This document shows positions 52,749 to 63,854 of a stretch of 64,000 nt of DNA, one piece after another. Source of the stretch: Clostridiaceae bacterium (GTDB taxonomy: Bacteria; Bacillota; Clostridia; Peptostreptococcales; Natronincolaceae); NCBI GenBank assembly GCA_020832135.1, contig JAFIFG010000057.1, positions 30,146 through 94,145 of the forward strand, read 5' to 3'. The notes under the pieces were generated by a model. The model was not told where the DNA came from. It saw nothing but the letters and a program-made list of their open reading frames with translations, and did not search any database. A program made the translations under genes and the position numbers. Within the stretch, counting starts at the first letter, position 1. Every line of letters starts with the position of its first letter.

Positions 52749-54131
52749 ATGAAGATGGGATATAATTTGCATTTGGAGCAGGCACAAAAGTTAGTGATGA
52801 CACCACAATTAAAACAGGCCATACAAATTCTTCAATTAGCTACATTTGAATTGGAGCAATATATTGACGAACAAATAGAAATTAATCCCGTATTAGAGGT
52901 AGAGAGTAATATAGAGGATAAGTATAACAATGATAAGGACAATCCTGTAGAAGAGAAGATTAATTGGAAGGAATACATGGAGGATTTTGACAACTACGAA
53001 TACTCTAAGCCTAAATATGATAAAGAAAATGAATTTAACTATGAAAATTTCACCACCAAAGAAATGACTTTACAGGAACACCTTTTATTTCAATATCATA
53101 TGACTCTTTTAGATTATAAATATAAAGAGATAGGAGAGTACATTATATATAACTTAGACGATAATGGATACTTGACTATATCTGTTGAAGAAATTGCAAA
53201 AGAACTTCATGAAGAACCTGCTACAATAGAAAATATTGTAAAAATTATTCAAACCTTTGATCCTATTGGTGTAGCTGCACGAAGCCTGAAGGAATGTTTA
53301 ATCATACAATTAGAGCAGTTAGGAATTAAGGATGATAACGTTTACAATATAGTGGAGAATTATTTAGAAGAAATAGCACAAAATAAATATCCTTATATAG
53401 CTAAAAAATTAGGAATTACTATAGAGAAGATACAGCAAATATGTGACATTATAAGAACTTTGGAACCTAAGCCAGGTAGAATGTTTGCTTCTATTAACAA
53501 TAATTATATAGTGGCGGATGCAGAGATAAAAAAAGTCGGTGAAGAATATATTGTTATTTTAAACGATAAAAATGCTCCTAAACTTACTATTAGAGAAGAT
53601 TATAGGAAATTATTAAACAATGCTACTGAAAGCTCGGAAACCGTAAAGTTTTTAAATGATAAATTAAATTCAGCTGTCTGGCTAATAAGAAGTATTGAAC
53701 AAAGAAGACAAACTATTTATAAAGTAGTTCATACAATAGTAGATAAGCAAAAAAACTTTTTTGAACATGGAAAAAAACACCTTAGACCCATGACACTTAA
53801 AGAGGTAGCTAATGAAATAGATGTTCATGAGTCTACTGTCAGTAGAGCTACTAATGGAAAATATGTGGATACACCTATGGGAATATTTGAATTAAAATAC
53901 TTTTTTTCAAGTGGAGTAGAAAGTGACAGTGGGGAAGGAGTAGCATCTGAGAGTATTAAAAACTACATTAAAGAAATAATAGAAGCAGAAAACCCTAACA
54001 AACCTTTAAGTGATGATAAAATCTGTAAACAATTATCTTTAAAGGGAATTAATGTATCACGTCGTACTGTAGCCAAGTACAGAGATGATATGAATATACC
54101 CTCATCATCAAGAAGAAAAAAACATATATAA
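52749..54131 (+). CDS. rpoN: RNA polymerase sigma-54 factor
   Basis: Alternative sigma factor that needs an AAA+ activator to open promoters. 460 residues. Region I is MKMGYNLHLEQAQKLVMTPQLKQAIQILQ (glutamine/leucine-rich activator contact), an acidic region II follows, and the C-terminal RpoN box is VSRRTVAKYRD. The HTH-like segment DVHESTVSRATNGKYVDTPMGIFELKYFF is conserved. The ATG at 52749 has AAGGGGTGA upstream. Its activators and targets are not in this window. It lies directly upstream of cggR but is separated by a terminator and a new promoter. Confidence 0.96.
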   Translation: MKMGYNLHLEQAQKLVMTPQLKQAIQILQLATFELEQYIDEQIEINPVLEVESNIEDKYNNDKDNPVEEKINWKEYMEDFDNYEYSKPKYDKENEFNYENFTTKEMTLQEHLLFQYHMTLLDYKYKEIGEYIIYNLDDNGYLTISVEEIAKELHEEPATIENIVKIIQTFDPIGVAARSLKECLIIQLEQLGIKDDNVYNIVENYLEEIAQNKYPYIAKKLGITIEKIQQICDIIRTLEPKPGRMFASINNNYIVADAEIKKVGEEYIVILNDKNAPKLTIREDYRKLLNNATESSETVKFLNDKLNSAVWLIRSIEQRRQTIYKVVHTIVDKQKNFFEHGKKHLRPMTLKEVANEIDVHESTVSRATNGKYVDTPMGIFELKYFFSSGVESDSGEGVASESIKNYIKEIIEAENPNKPLSDDKICKQLSLKGINVSRRTVAKYRDDMNIPSSSRRKKHI

Positions 54132-54167
54132 ACCTAGGTATTTAAAAATCCTAGGTTTATATTCTTT
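54130..54167 (+). terminator. Terminator after rpoN
   Basis: A 9-bp perfect stem AAACCTAGG / CCTAGGTTT (54130-54138 with 54150-54158) and a T-rich tail. Confidence 0.75.
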
Positions 54168-54192
54168 TATGAAAAAAATTATCACAAAACCA

Positions 54193-54221
54193 TTGATTAA
54201 TACCATAATATACTATATAAT
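54193..54221 (+). promoter_or_regulatory. Sigma-A promoter of the cggR-glycolysis operon
   Basis: -35 TTGATT (54193-54198), a 17-base spacer and -10 TATAAT (54216-54221). It lies just upstream of the CggR-like operator. Confidence 0.8.
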
Positions 54222-54256
54222 TTATTTGTACTGAGGAATTATTTTTTTGCTCCTAC

Positions 54257-54292
54257 AGGGACACAATATGATACATAGGGACTTAAATAGTC
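54257..54292 (+). promoter_or_regulatory. Candidate CggR operator
   Basis: Two copies of AGGGAC (54257-54262 and 54277-54282) are each followed, after six bases, by TGAT (54269-54272) or AGTC (54289-54292), with four bases between the units. This reproduces the B. subtilis layout CGGGAC-N6-TGTC-N4-CGGGAC-N6-TGTC exactly in spacing, with a few base changes. Placed between promoter and cggR, it fits roadblock-type autorepression. Confidence 0.75.
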
Positions 54293-54317
54293 CTACACCA
54301 GAAAGAAGGAGAGCTAA

Positions 54318-55340
54318 ATGAAGGAGTTTATTAGTTTACAAAATAAAATTATTCCTGAGATGGTAGAGCTACTTCAAAAAAGATATCTTATTTTAAGAAA
54401 CATATACGTACTTCAACCTATAGGAAGAAGAAGCCTTGCAAATAAATTAGCTATAGGAGAGAGAGTTGTTAGAACTGAAGTGGAATTTTTCAAAGAACAA
54501 GGACTCATTGAAATAAATTCTGCAGGCATGGTTGTTACACAAGAAGGTGAAGAAATCATAGAGTATTTACTAGAATACATATACTCTATTCGAGATATTA
54601 AGTATATTGAAGGAAGGCTCAAGAAAAAGTTAGATATACGAGAAGTAATTGTCGTCCCTGGCAACATTGAAGAAGATGAATATGTATTAGATGACATAGG
54701 AAAAGCTACAGCTAAAGTCATAGAAGGTATGATATTTGATAATAATATTATTGGTATTACTGGTGGAAATACCATGGCAGCTGTGGCAAAAGGTATAACA
54801 AAGTCTACAAAACACAATAATATTGTAGTAGTTCCAGCTAGAGGTGGGTTAGGAAAAAAAGTAGAGAGTCAAGCCAATACCATAGCAGCAGAGATGGCTA
54901 GAAGGCTTAGATGTCAATATCAACTTCTACATGCATCCGACAGCTTGGGAGAGCAGGCAATGGACATTATACTACAGGACCCTGAAATACAAAAAATAAT
55001 AAAAGTAATAAAATCTGTTAATTTACTGGTTTTTGGTATCGGCAGAGCAAATGAGATGGCCACAAGAAGAGATCTTTCTGAGAGTGTTACAGAAAAGTTA
55101 AAGAATGCAAGAGCAGTAGCTGAAGCCTTTGGGTACTATTTTAATAGAAACGGTGAGATAGTATATGAAATGAAAACTATAGGTATAAGCTTTAAGGATT
55201 TTGAAAAAATAGCTACTGTTATAGGTGTTGCAGGTGGTAAAGATAAAGCAGAAGCCATAGTAGCTATATCAAAGTTAAAAAAATCCATGATATTGGTTAC
55301 AGATGAAGCTGCAGCTTTAGAAATATTAGGTAATTATTAA
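54318..55340 (+). CDS. cggR: Central glycolytic genes regulator
   Basis: A 340-residue SorC/DeoR-type repressor, the same length as B. subtilis CggR. The N-terminal winged HTH covers about residues 30-85 (GRRSLANKLAIGERVVRTEVEFFKEQGLIE). The C-terminal sugar-phosphate-binding domain has GITGGNTMAAVAKG and PARGGLGKKVESQANTIAAEMARR. In B. subtilis fructose-1,6-bisphosphate releases the repressor from DNA; the same is expected here. It heads the gapA-pgk-tpiA-gpmI-eno operon and has a matching operator upstream. GAAGGAGAG precedes the ATG. Confidence 0.95.
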   Translation: MKEFISLQNKIIPEMVELLQKRYLILRNIYVLQPIGRRSLANKLAIGERVVRTEVEFFKEQGLIEINSAGMVVTQEGEEIIEYLLEYIYSIRDIKYIEGRLKKKLDIREVIVVPGNIEEDEYVLDDIGKATAKVIEGMIFDNNIIGITGGNTMAAVAKGITKSTKHNNIVVVPARGGLGKKVESQANTIAAEMARRLRCQYQLLHASDSLGEQAMDIILQDPEIQKIIKVIKSVNLLVFGIGRANEMATRRDLSESVTEKLKNARAVAEAFGYYFNRNGEIVYEMKTIGISFKDFEKIATVIGVAGGKDKAEAIVAISKLKKSMILVTDEAAALEILGNY

Positions 55341-55415
55341 AAAAATTTTAATATATAAAAACACTATAAAGTGGAAGAATTTTATATGAACTATATTAAT
55401 TAGGAGGTTATATGA

Positions 55416-56426
55416 ATGAGTGTAAAAGTAGCAATTAATGGTTTTGGAAGAATTGGGAGAAATGTATTTAAAGCAGCAGTAGAGGAAAACAGAGACTGGG
55501 AAATTGTAGCAATTAATGACTTAACAGACCCTGAAACATTAGCCCATTTATTAAGATATGACAGTTTATATGGTAAATTTAATGGAACTATAGAAGCTAA
55601 AGAAAATGCTATAGTTGTAAATGGCAAGGAAATTAAAATTTATGCAGAGAGAGATCCTGAAAATCTTCCTTGGGGGGATATAGGAGTAGAAGTCGTAATA
55701 GAATCTACTGGCATCTTTACAACGGGAGAATTAGCTAACAAACATATTAAAGCAGGAGCTAAAAAAGTAATTATTTCTGCACCAGCAAAACAGGAAGATG
55801 TTACTATTGTAATGGGAGTAAATGAAGAACAATATGATGCAGCAAACCATCACATTATATCAAACGCTTCTTGTACGACCAACTGTTTAGCACCTTTTGC
55901 TAAAGTAATTGATGAGAAATTTGGTCTTAAAAAAGGTCTAATGACAACCATTCATGCCTATACAAATGACCAAAAGATTCTTGATTTACCACACAAGGAT
56001 TTAAGACGTGCTAGAGCAGCTGGCGAATCTATTATACCAACTACAACAGGAGCAGCAGCAGCGGTGGCTTTAGTGTTACCACAACTAAAAGGAAAATTAA
56101 GTGGAATGGCTATGCGTGTGCCAACGCCTACAGTATCAGTGGTTGATTTAGTTGTTGAATTGGAAAAGTCAGCTACAGCAGAAGAAATTAATGGAGCTTT
56201 AAAGGAAGCTGCTGCAGGTGAATTGACAGGAATACTAGACTATTCAGACGAACCATTGGTTTCTATGGATTACAGACAAAACCCACATTCTTCTATTATT
56301 GATGGATTATCTACAATGGTGATGGAAGGAAATATGGCTAAGATCGTATCTTGGTATGACAACGAGTGGGGTTACTCAGTAAGAGTGGTAGACCTAGTTT
56401 CCTATGTAGTAAGAAAAGGACTATAA
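55416..56426 (+). CDS. gapA: Glyceraldehyde-3-phosphate dehydrogenase, type I
   Basis: Oxidises glyceraldehyde-3-phosphate to 1,3-bisphosphoglycerate. 336 residues. The NAD site is [18 protein letters not shown] with D35 in NDLTDP, which favours NAD+ over NADP+. The catalytic Cys is C153 in [18 protein letters not shown] precedes the ATG at good spacing (the ATG at 55412 is out of frame). It follows cggR after 75 bases. A strong hairpin lies between it and pgk. Confidence 0.98.
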   Translation: MSVKVAINGFGRIGRNVFKAAVEENRDWEIVAINDLTDPETLAHLLRYDSLYGKFNGTIEAKENAIVVNGKEIKIYAERDPENLPWGDIGVEVVIESTGIFTTGELANKHIKAGAKKVIISAPAKQEDVTIVMGVNEEQYDAANHHIISNASCTTNCLAPFAKVIDEKFGLKKGLMTTIHAYTNDQKILDLPHKDLRRARAAGESIIPTTTGAAAAVALVLPQLKGKLSGMAMRVPTPTVSVVDLVVELEKSATAEEINGALKEAAAGELTGILDYSDEPLVSMDYRQNPHSSIIDGLSTMVMEGNMAKIVSWYDNEWGYSVRVVDLVSYVVRKGL

Positions 56427-56453
56427 AAACAATTGAAAATTTGCAGATGGATA

Positions 56454-56489
56454 TTACAGGATGCTACTAACCATTAGTGCATCCTGTAA
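56454..56489 (+). terminator. Hairpin between gapA and pgk without T tract
   Basis: A perfect 11-bp stem TTACAGGATGC / GCATCCTGTAA (56454-56464 with 56479-56489) whose loop contains a small ACTA/TAGT pairing. It is followed by AATAATT, not T residues, so mRNA processing or stabilisation of the gapA message is more likely than full termination. Confidence 0.55.
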
Positions 56490-56536
56490 AATAATTAAAC
56501 AAATAAAGCATTGCTTTCAAATATGGAGGGGTAATA

Positions 56537-57736
56537 ATGACTTTGTTAAATAAGAAAACTGTAGAAAGTTTAGCTGTTGAAGGAAAAAAAGTTTTAGTAA
56601 GATGTGATTTTAATGTTCCAATGAAGGATGATGCTTATATCACGGATGATATAAGAATAAGGGCTGCTATGCCTACTGTAAAATATTTAATAGAAAAAGG
56701 TGCTGCGGTTATACTTATGTCTCATTTAGGAAGACCTAAGGGAGAACCAAACCCTAAATACTCTTTAGCTCCTGTAGCAAAAAGGATTTCTGAATTAATT
56801 GGACAAAATGTAACTTTTGCTAATGATGATATGGTTGTAGGGGAAGAAACTAAAACCTTAGCTAAAGATCTAAAGCCGGGAGAAGTTCTTTTATTACAGA
56901 ACGTTAGATATAGAAAAGAAGAAGAAAAAAATGACAAGGTATTTTCTAAAGAACTAGCATCCTTGGCAGAATTATATGTGAATGATGCCTTTGGTACAGC
57001 ACATCGTGCCCATAGTTCAACCGCTGGTGTAGCAGAATTTTTACCATCAGCTATGGGCTACTTAATAGAAAAAGAAGTGAATTTCATGGGTAAAGCCTTA
57101 GAAAATCCAGAGAGACCATTCGTTGCTATACTGGGGGGGGCTAAGGTTTCTGACAAAATAGGTGTTATTGAAAACTTAATTGATAAAGTTGATAGTCTAT
57201 TAATTGGTGGGGGAATGGCCTATACCTTCTTGAAGGCACAGGGATATGAAATAGGTACATCTTTATTAGAAGAAGATAAAATTCAACTGGCTAAGGACTT
57301 AATGAATAAAGCAAAGGAAAAGAACGTTGAGTTGCTTCTTTCAACAGATGTAGTAGTTGCAAAAGAATTTAGTGCTGATGCTGAAGCTTCGATTGTAGAT
57401 GCTGACAAAATACCTTTTGATGCTATGGGACTAGATATAGGAATAGAAACTGTAGAATTATTCAATGAAAAAATTAAAAATGCTAAAACAGTAATATGGA
57501 ATGGTCCTGTAGGTGTATTTGAAATGCCAAGATTTGCTAACGGGACGAAGGAAGTAGCAAGAGCATTAGCTGAAAGTGATGCAACTACCATTATCGGTGG
57601 TGGAGATAGTGCTGCAGCTGTAGAAAAATTTGGATTTGCTGATAAAATGACACACATCTCCACAGGTGGAGGAGCTTCTCTAGAATTTCTAGAGGGCAAG
57701 ATTTTACCAGGAATTGATGCATTAGAAAATAAATAA
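56537..57736 (+). CDS. pgk: Phosphoglycerate kinase
   Basis: Makes ATP from 1,3-bisphosphoglycerate. 399 residues. The substrate end has [14 protein letters not shown] and [18 protein letters not shown]; the nucleotide end has [18 protein letters not shown] and [15 protein letters not shown], followed by [14 protein letters not shown]. All catalytic regions are intact. GGAGGGG precedes the ATG. tpiA starts 16 bases after the stop. Confidence 0.98.
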   Translation: MTLLNKKTVESLAVEGKKVLVRCDFNVPMKDDAYITDDIRIRAAMPTVKYLIEKGAAVILMSHLGRPKGEPNPKYSLAPVAKRISELIGQNVTFANDDMVVGEETKTLAKDLKPGEVLLLQNVRYRKEEEKNDKVFSKELASLAELYVNDAFGTAHRAHSSTAGVAEFLPSAMGYLIEKEVNFMGKALENPERPFVAILGGAKVSDKIGVIENLIDKVDSLLIGGGMAYTFLKAQGYEIGTSLLEEDKIQLAKDLMNKAKEKNVELLLSTDVVVAKEFSADAEASIVDADKIPFDAMGLDIGIETVELFNEKIKNAKTVIWNGPVGVFEMPRFANGTKEVARALAESDATTIIGGGDSAAAVEKFGFADKMTHISTGGGASLEFLEGKILPGIDALENK

Positions 57737-57751
57737 TAGGGAGTTGATTCC

Positions 57752-58498
57752 ATGAGATTACCAATTATAGCTGGTAATTGGAAGATGAATAATACTATTG
57801 AAGATGCTGTGAAATTAGCCAATGAGCTAAAGGAAGAAGCTAATAAAACAGATGTCAAGGTTGTTATTTGTTGCCCATTTACAGTATTAGCAGATGTTAG
57901 GAAAGCTGTGGAAGGTTCTAAAATAAAGCTAGGTGCTCAAAATATGCACTGGGAAGATAATGGAGCCTATACTGGGGAAATATCTGCTGATATGCTTACG
58001 GAACAGGGTGTAGAGTATGTAATCATTGGACATTCAGAAAGAAGACAATATTTTAATGAGACAGATGAAACTGTCAATAAAAAAATAAAGAAAGCCTTAG
58101 AAAAAGATTTGATTCCTATTTTATGTGTAGGAGAAACTCTTGAGGAGAAAGAAAGCAATACAACAAATGAAATAGTGAAAAGACAAACAGTAAAGGCTTT
58201 TGAAGGTGTTGAAGCTGAGGATGCTAAGAAAATAGTCATAGCCTATGAGCCAATATGGGCTATCGGAACTGGCAAAACAGCATCACCAGAGGATGCTAAC
58301 GATGTAATTGCTTATATTAGAAATGTAGTAAAGGAAACATACAGTGAAGAAGTATCAGAAGTGGTAGCGATACAATATGGTGGAAGTGTAAAGGCAGCTA
58401 ATGCAACGGAAATTATGAACCAAGAGGATATAGATGGAGCCCTTGTAGGAGGAGCCAGCTTAAAGGCAGAAGAATTTTCAGCCATCATTAATTTTTAA
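57752..58498 (+). CDS. tpiA: Triose-phosphate isomerase
   Basis: Interconverts dihydroxyacetone phosphate and glyceraldehyde-3-phosphate. 248 residues. Catalytic residues are K11 in IIAGNWKMNN, His in YVIIGHSERRQYF and Glu in AYEPIWAIGTGKTA; the C-terminal YGGSVKAAN and DGALVGGASLK bind phosphate. AGGGAG precedes the ATG. It is part of the cggR operon. Confidence 0.98.
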   Translation: MRLPIIAGNWKMNNTIEDAVKLANELKEEANKTDVKVVICCPFTVLADVRKAVEGSKIKLGAQNMHWEDNGAYTGEISADMLTEQGVEYVIIGHSERRQYFNETDETVNKKIKKALEKDLIPILCVGETLEEKESNTTNEIVKRQTVKAFEGVEAEDAKKIVIAYEPIWAIGTGKTASPEDANDVIAYIRNVVKETYSEEVSEVVAIQYGGSVKAANATEIMNQEDIDGALVGGASLKAEEFSAIINF

Positions 58499-58538
58499 GC
58501 TATCTGCTGTAACATTGATGCATGAAAGGAAGATTAAT

Positions 58539-60074
58539 ATGAAAAGCCCCGTAGCACTAATAATTTTAGATGGGTTTGGGATAAGAGATAAAAAAGTGGG
58601 TAATGCAGTGCTATCTGCAAAACTACCTAATTACAATACAATAAAAAACAGTTATCCATACACTGAAGTCAAAGCCAGCGGTATGGCAGTAGGCCTTCCT
58701 GAAGGACAAATGGGGAACTCAGAGGTTGGACATTTAAACATAGGTGCAGGTAGGGTTGTATATCAAGAGCTTACTAGAATCTCTAAAGCCATAATAGATG
58801 GAGACTTTTATGAAAATGAAAAATTTCTAGAGGTTATTTCACAGGTAAAGTCAAAAGGTAATAAACTTCATCTTATGGGATTGGTATCAGATGGAGGTGT
58901 ACATAGCCATATCAAACACTTATATGCATTGCTAGAAATGGCTAAAAAAAATAACCTTACGGAGGTTTATGTACATTGCTTTCTAGATGGAAGAGATACT
59001 CCACCTCAAAGTGCTAAGGAATATATGACTCAACTAGAAGCCAAGATCGAAGAGCTAGGAGTGGGAAGAATAGCTACTGTTTCAGGTAGATACTATGCAA
59101 TGGACAGAGATCAAAGATGGGAAAGAACTAAGTTAGCTTATGATGCTCTAGTATTGGGAGAGGGAAGGCTTGCACAGGATGCAGTGGGGGCTGTAGAGAT
59201 GGCTTACTCATTAGATGAAAATGATGAATTTGTTATGCCTACAATTATTCCAAATGCAGAAGGTAGCCATGACACTATCAATGAAAATGATGGTATTATA
59301 TTCTTCAATTTCCGACCTGATCGAGCAAGACAGCTTACTAGGGCATTAGTGGATAAGTCATTTGATGGATTTGAAAGAGGTAAAGGACATTTCTCCTTAC
59401 ACTATGTAACCATGACCCTTTATGATAAAAGCATTGAAGGAGTTAATATAGCCTATGAGCCACAGGTTTTAACTAATACTTTAGGCGAATACATAGGCAA
59501 AAAAGGCTTAACTCAATTCAGAATTGCTGAAACCGAGAAATATGCTCATGTAACTTACTTCTTTAATGGTGGAATAGAAATCCCAAACCCAGGGGAGGAT
59601 AGGAAGTTAGTCCCTTCGCCTCAGGTTGCAACCTATGATCTTAAGCCAGAGATGAGTGCTGAAGAGGTAACAGAGGAAATGCTTAAGGCAATAGATGAAG
59701 AAAAATATGATCTTATTGTACTAAACTATGCTAACCCAGATATGGTGGGTCATACTGGAAAAGTAGAGTCTGTAATAAAAGCCTTAGAAAAAGTAGACGG
59801 TTGCTTGGGACGAGTGATAGATAAACTGTTAGAAAAAGGCGGAAAGGCTATTGTGACGTCTGATCATGGAAATTCAGAAGAGTTAATTGATGAAATCACA
59901 GGTGGCCCTGTGACCGCTCATTCTACAAATCCAGTTCCTTTGATTTTAGTAGGGCGTGGAAGTGTAGAGCTTCGGAAAGAAGGTAAGCTTGCTGACATAG
60001 CACCTACCTTACTAGAACTTATGGATTTAGAGCAACCAGAGGAAATGACAGGAAACAGTTTAATTTTAAAATAA
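58539..60074 (+). CDS. gpmI: 2,3-bisphosphoglycerate-independent phosphoglycerate mutase
   Basis: Mn2+-dependent mutase converting 3- to 2-phosphoglycerate. 511 residues, the normal length. It starts ALIILDGFGIRD; the phosphoserine site is in EGQMGNSEVGHLNIGAGR; metal ligands are in NYANPDMVGHTG and TSDHGNSEE. The ATG at 58539 follows AAAGGA with 8-base spacing; an ATG at 58515 has no ribosome site. It is followed by eno. Confidence 0.97.
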   Translation: MKSPVALIILDGFGIRDKKVGNAVLSAKLPNYNTIKNSYPYTEVKASGMAVGLPEGQMGNSEVGHLNIGAGRVVYQELTRISKAIIDGDFYENEKFLEVISQVKSKGNKLHLMGLVSDGGVHSHIKHLYALLEMAKKNNLTEVYVHCFLDGRDTPPQSAKEYMTQLEAKIEELGVGRIATVSGRYYAMDRDQRWERTKLAYDALVLGEGRLAQDAVGAVEMAYSLDENDEFVMPTIIPNAEGSHDTINENDGIIFFNFRPDRARQLTRALVDKSFDGFERGKGHFSLHYVTMTLYDKSIEGVNIAYEPQVLTNTLGEYIGKKGLTQFRIAETEKYAHVTYFFNGGIEIPNPGEDRKLVPSPQVATYDLKPEMSAEEVTEEMLKAIDEEKYDLIVLNYANPDMVGHTGKVESVIKALEKVDGCLGRVIDKLLEKGGKAIVTSDHGNSEELIDEITGGPVTAHSTNPVPLILVGRGSVELRKEGKLADIAPTLLELMDLEQPEEMTGNSLILK

Positions 60075-60086
60075 AATATAATATAA

Positions 60087-61406
<1,320 letters not shown>

Positions 61407-61447
61407 AAGGTGTTGAAAGTATAAAAATACAAAAAATACCAACAATA

Positions 61448-61485
61448 GCTAATAAGGGTAGTTGACTACCCTTATTAGCTTTATT
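61448..61485 (+). terminator. Terminator of the glycolytic operon
   Basis: A perfect 14-bp stem (61448-61461 with 61466-61479) with a TTGA loop and a T-rich tail. Confidence 0.9.
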
Positions 61486-61499
61486 AGTAAATAATTTGG

Positions 61500-61528
61500 T
61501 TGATTTTACATAATGGCTATGTTACAAT
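61500..61528 (+). promoter_or_regulatory. Sigma-A promoter of secG
   Basis: -35 TTGATT (61500-61505), a 17-base spacer and -10 TACAAT (61523-61528). Confidence 0.7.
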
Positions 61529-61566
61529 ATCTATGTTAATTACAGTGATAGGAGGTGGAAAAGAAC

Positions 61567-61794
61567 ATGAGAATCGTACTTATGGTACTTCAATTAATAA
61601 CTAGTATTGTGCTTATTGGAAGTATTTTAATGCAATCTGGTAAAAGTGCAGGTCTTTCAGGATCCATCACAGGTGGAGCAGAACAATTATGGGGAAAACA
61701 AGGTAGAGGATATGAAGGTATGTTAAGTAAAGTTACTTCTATAGGAGCTGTATTATTTATAATAGTAGCTATTTTATTAGTAGCAATTCAGTAA
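61567..61794 (+). CDS. secG: Preprotein translocase subunit SecG
   Basis: Small membrane subunit of the SecYEG channel. 75 residues with two membrane segments (about 2-20 and 53-73). The loop QSGKSAGLSGSITGGAEQLWGKQ is the conserved SecG core. The ATG at 61567 follows AGGAGGTGG; the GTG at 61555 overlaps that site. In many Firmicutes secG follows eno and precedes rnr-smpB; here the next gene is a pyrophosphatase instead. Confidence 0.95.
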   Translation: MRIVLMVLQLITSIVLIGSILMQSGKSAGLSGSITGGAEQLWGKQGRGYEGMLSKVTSIGAVLFIIVAILLVAIQ

Positions 61795-61841
61795 TTATTT
61801 ATCTATCATAAAACTGAATAATTAAGGAGGAACACAAAAAA

Positions 61842-63854
61842 ATGGGTTTATTTGTTTTAGCACCAATTATAGGAATAGTAGCACTAATTTTTGCATTTGT
61901 ACTTACTAATAGAATTAATGCAGTAGATGCTGGAAATGAAAGAATGAAGGAAATTGCTTCTTATATACAAGAAGGGGCTATGGCTTTCTTAACAAGAGAA
62001 TATAAATCTCTTGCAATTTTTGTTGTGGTACTAGCTGTAGTTTTGGCAATAGGTATTAATCCTCTAACAGCTTTATGCTTTGTGGTGGGAGCAGTGTTCT
62101 CAGGCTTAGCTGGATTCTTTGGAATGAGGGTGGCAACAAAGGCTAATGTAAGAACTGCCAATGGTGCCAAAGAAGGTGGTATGAACAAGGCTTTAAGTGT
62201 GGCCTTCTCAGGTGGAGCCGTTATGGGTATGTCTGTGGTAGGATTGGGTCTTTTAGGTGTAGGGGGATTATTTATCTTCTTATCAGGCATTAGACCTGAA
62301 GCTGAGGCTGCAGAAATCATCACTGGATTTGCTTTAGGAGCATCTTCTATTGCTTTATTTGGACGTGTTGGTGGAGGTATTTATACAAAGGCAGCAGACG
62401 TAGGTGCTGACCTTGTTGGTAAAGTAGAAGCAGGTATTCCAGAAGACGATCCTAGAAACCCTGCTGTTATTGCTGATAACGTAGGAGATAACGTAGGTGA
62501 CGTTGCTGGTATGGGTGCAGACTTATTTGAGTCTTATGTAGGTTCTATTATAGCGGCTATTGCTTTAGGATTAGCGGCTTATGGAACAGAAGGAGCATTA
62601 TTCCCATTACTATTAGCAGCTACAGGAATTATTGCTTCTATTATAGGAACTTTTTTTGTTAAAGGCGACGAAGGTACAGACCCATCAAAAGCCTTACATA
62701 TGGGTACTTATGTAAGTGGTGGGGTTACAGTAGTAGTAGCATTTATTTTAAGTAGATGGTTACTAGGTAATATTTCTGGATTTTTAGCTATTATAACAGG
62801 ATTAATTGTAGGTTTATTAGTAGCAAACATTACAGAAAGATATACTTCTAGTGAATTTAAGCATGTAAAGAAAATTGCACAGCAATCTGAAACTGGACCT
62901 GCTACCACTATTATCAGTGGACTAGCTGTAGGAATGGTATCAACTGCAGGTCCGATTTTAGTAATATCATTAGGTATTTTGATAGCATATGGTGTTGCAG
63001 GATTATACGGTATAGCTCTAGCGGCTGTAGGTATGCTTGCTACAGCCGGAATGACTATTGCTGTAGATGCTTATGGGCCAATTGCTGATAATGCAGGTGG
63101 TATTGCAGAAATGTGTGATCTGCCTAAGGAAGTAAGAGCTATAACGGACAAATTAGATGCTGTTGGTAATACTACAGCAGCTATAGGTAAAGGATTTGCT
63201 ATAGGTTCTGCTGCATTAACAGCACTAGCATTATTTGCAACCTATACAGCAGCAGTAGACTTAGCAGTAATCGATCTAACTAGCCCAAGTGTTATTGTTG
63301 GTATGTTAATTGGTGGTATGCTACCATTCTTATTCTCAGCTTTAACCATGGAGGCTGTTGGTAAAGCTGCATTTGAAATGATTGAAGAAGTAAGAAGACA
63401 ATTTAGAGAAATTCCAGGAATCATGGAAGGCAAAGCAAAACCTGAATATGCTAAGTGTGTTGATATCAGTACAGCAGCTGCATTAAGGGAAATGATTATT
63501 CCTGGAGTGTTAGCAGTGGCTGCACCTATCTTAACGGGTATACTATTAGGACCAGAAGCAGTAGGTGGATTATTAGCAGGAGCATTAGTAGCTGGTGTTT
63601 TAATGGCTATCATGATGGCAAATGCAGGTGGAGCTTGGGATAATGCTAAAAAATATATTGAAGAAGGAAATCATGGTGGTAAAGGAAGTGAGCCACATAA
63701 AGCAGCAGTTGTAGGTGATACTGTAGGGGATCCATTTAAAGATACATCTGGACCATCTATTAATATTTTAATTAAGCTTATGACAATAGTATCTGTTGTA
63801 TTTGCACCATTGTTTGCACAAATGGGTGGAGTACTACTTAACTTCTTTCAATAA
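61842..63854 (+). CDS. hppA: Membrane-bound ion-translocating pyrophosphatase, K+-dependent type
   Basis: Hydrolyses pyrophosphate and pumps H+ or Na+ across the membrane. 670 residues, about 16 helices. The active-site blocks are [56 protein letters not shown] and [17 protein letters not shown]. In [15 protein letters not shown] the residue after NTT is Ala; this position is Ala in K+-dependent enzymes and Lys in K+-independent ones. Whether it moves Na+ or H+ cannot be decided by eye, though Na+ would suit an alkaliphile. AAGGAGG precedes the ATG. Confidence 0.96.
   Translation: MGLFVLAPIIGIVALIFAFVLTNRINAVDAGNERMKEIASYIQEGAMAFLTREYKSLAIFVVVLAVVLAIGINPLTALCFVVGAVFSGLAGFFGMRVATKANVRTANGAKEGGMNKALSVAFSGGAVMGMSVVGLGLLGVGGLFIFLSGIRPEAEAAEIITGFALGASSIALFGRVGGGIYTKAADVGADLVGKVEAGIPEDDPRNPAVIADNVGDNVGDVAGMGADLFESYVGSIIAAIALGLAAYGTEGALFPLLLAATGIIASIIGTFFVKGDEGTDPSKALHMGTYVSGGVTVVVAFILSRWLLGNISGFLAIITGLIVGLLVANITERYTSSEFKHVKKIAQQSETGPATTIISGLAVGMVSTAGPILVISLGILIAYGVAGLYGIALAAVGMLATAGMTIAVDAYGPIADNAGGIAEMCDLPKEVRAITDKLDAVGNTTAAIGKGFAIGSAALTALALFATYTAAVDLAVIDLTSPSVIVGMLIGGMLPFLFSALTMEAVGKAAFEMIEEVRRQFREIPGIMEGKAKPEYAKCVDISTAAALREMIIPGVLAVAAPILTGILLGPEAVGGLLAGALVAGVLMAIMMANAGGAWDNAKKYIEEGNHGGKGSEPHKAAVVGDTVGDPFKDTSGPSINILIKLMTIVSVVFAPLFAQMGGVLLNFFQ

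Noticed and set aside
57283..57858. 191-residue minus-strand frame across pgk/tpiA
   Set aside because: It is Ser/Ala-rich shadow sequence opposite two complete glycolytic genes.
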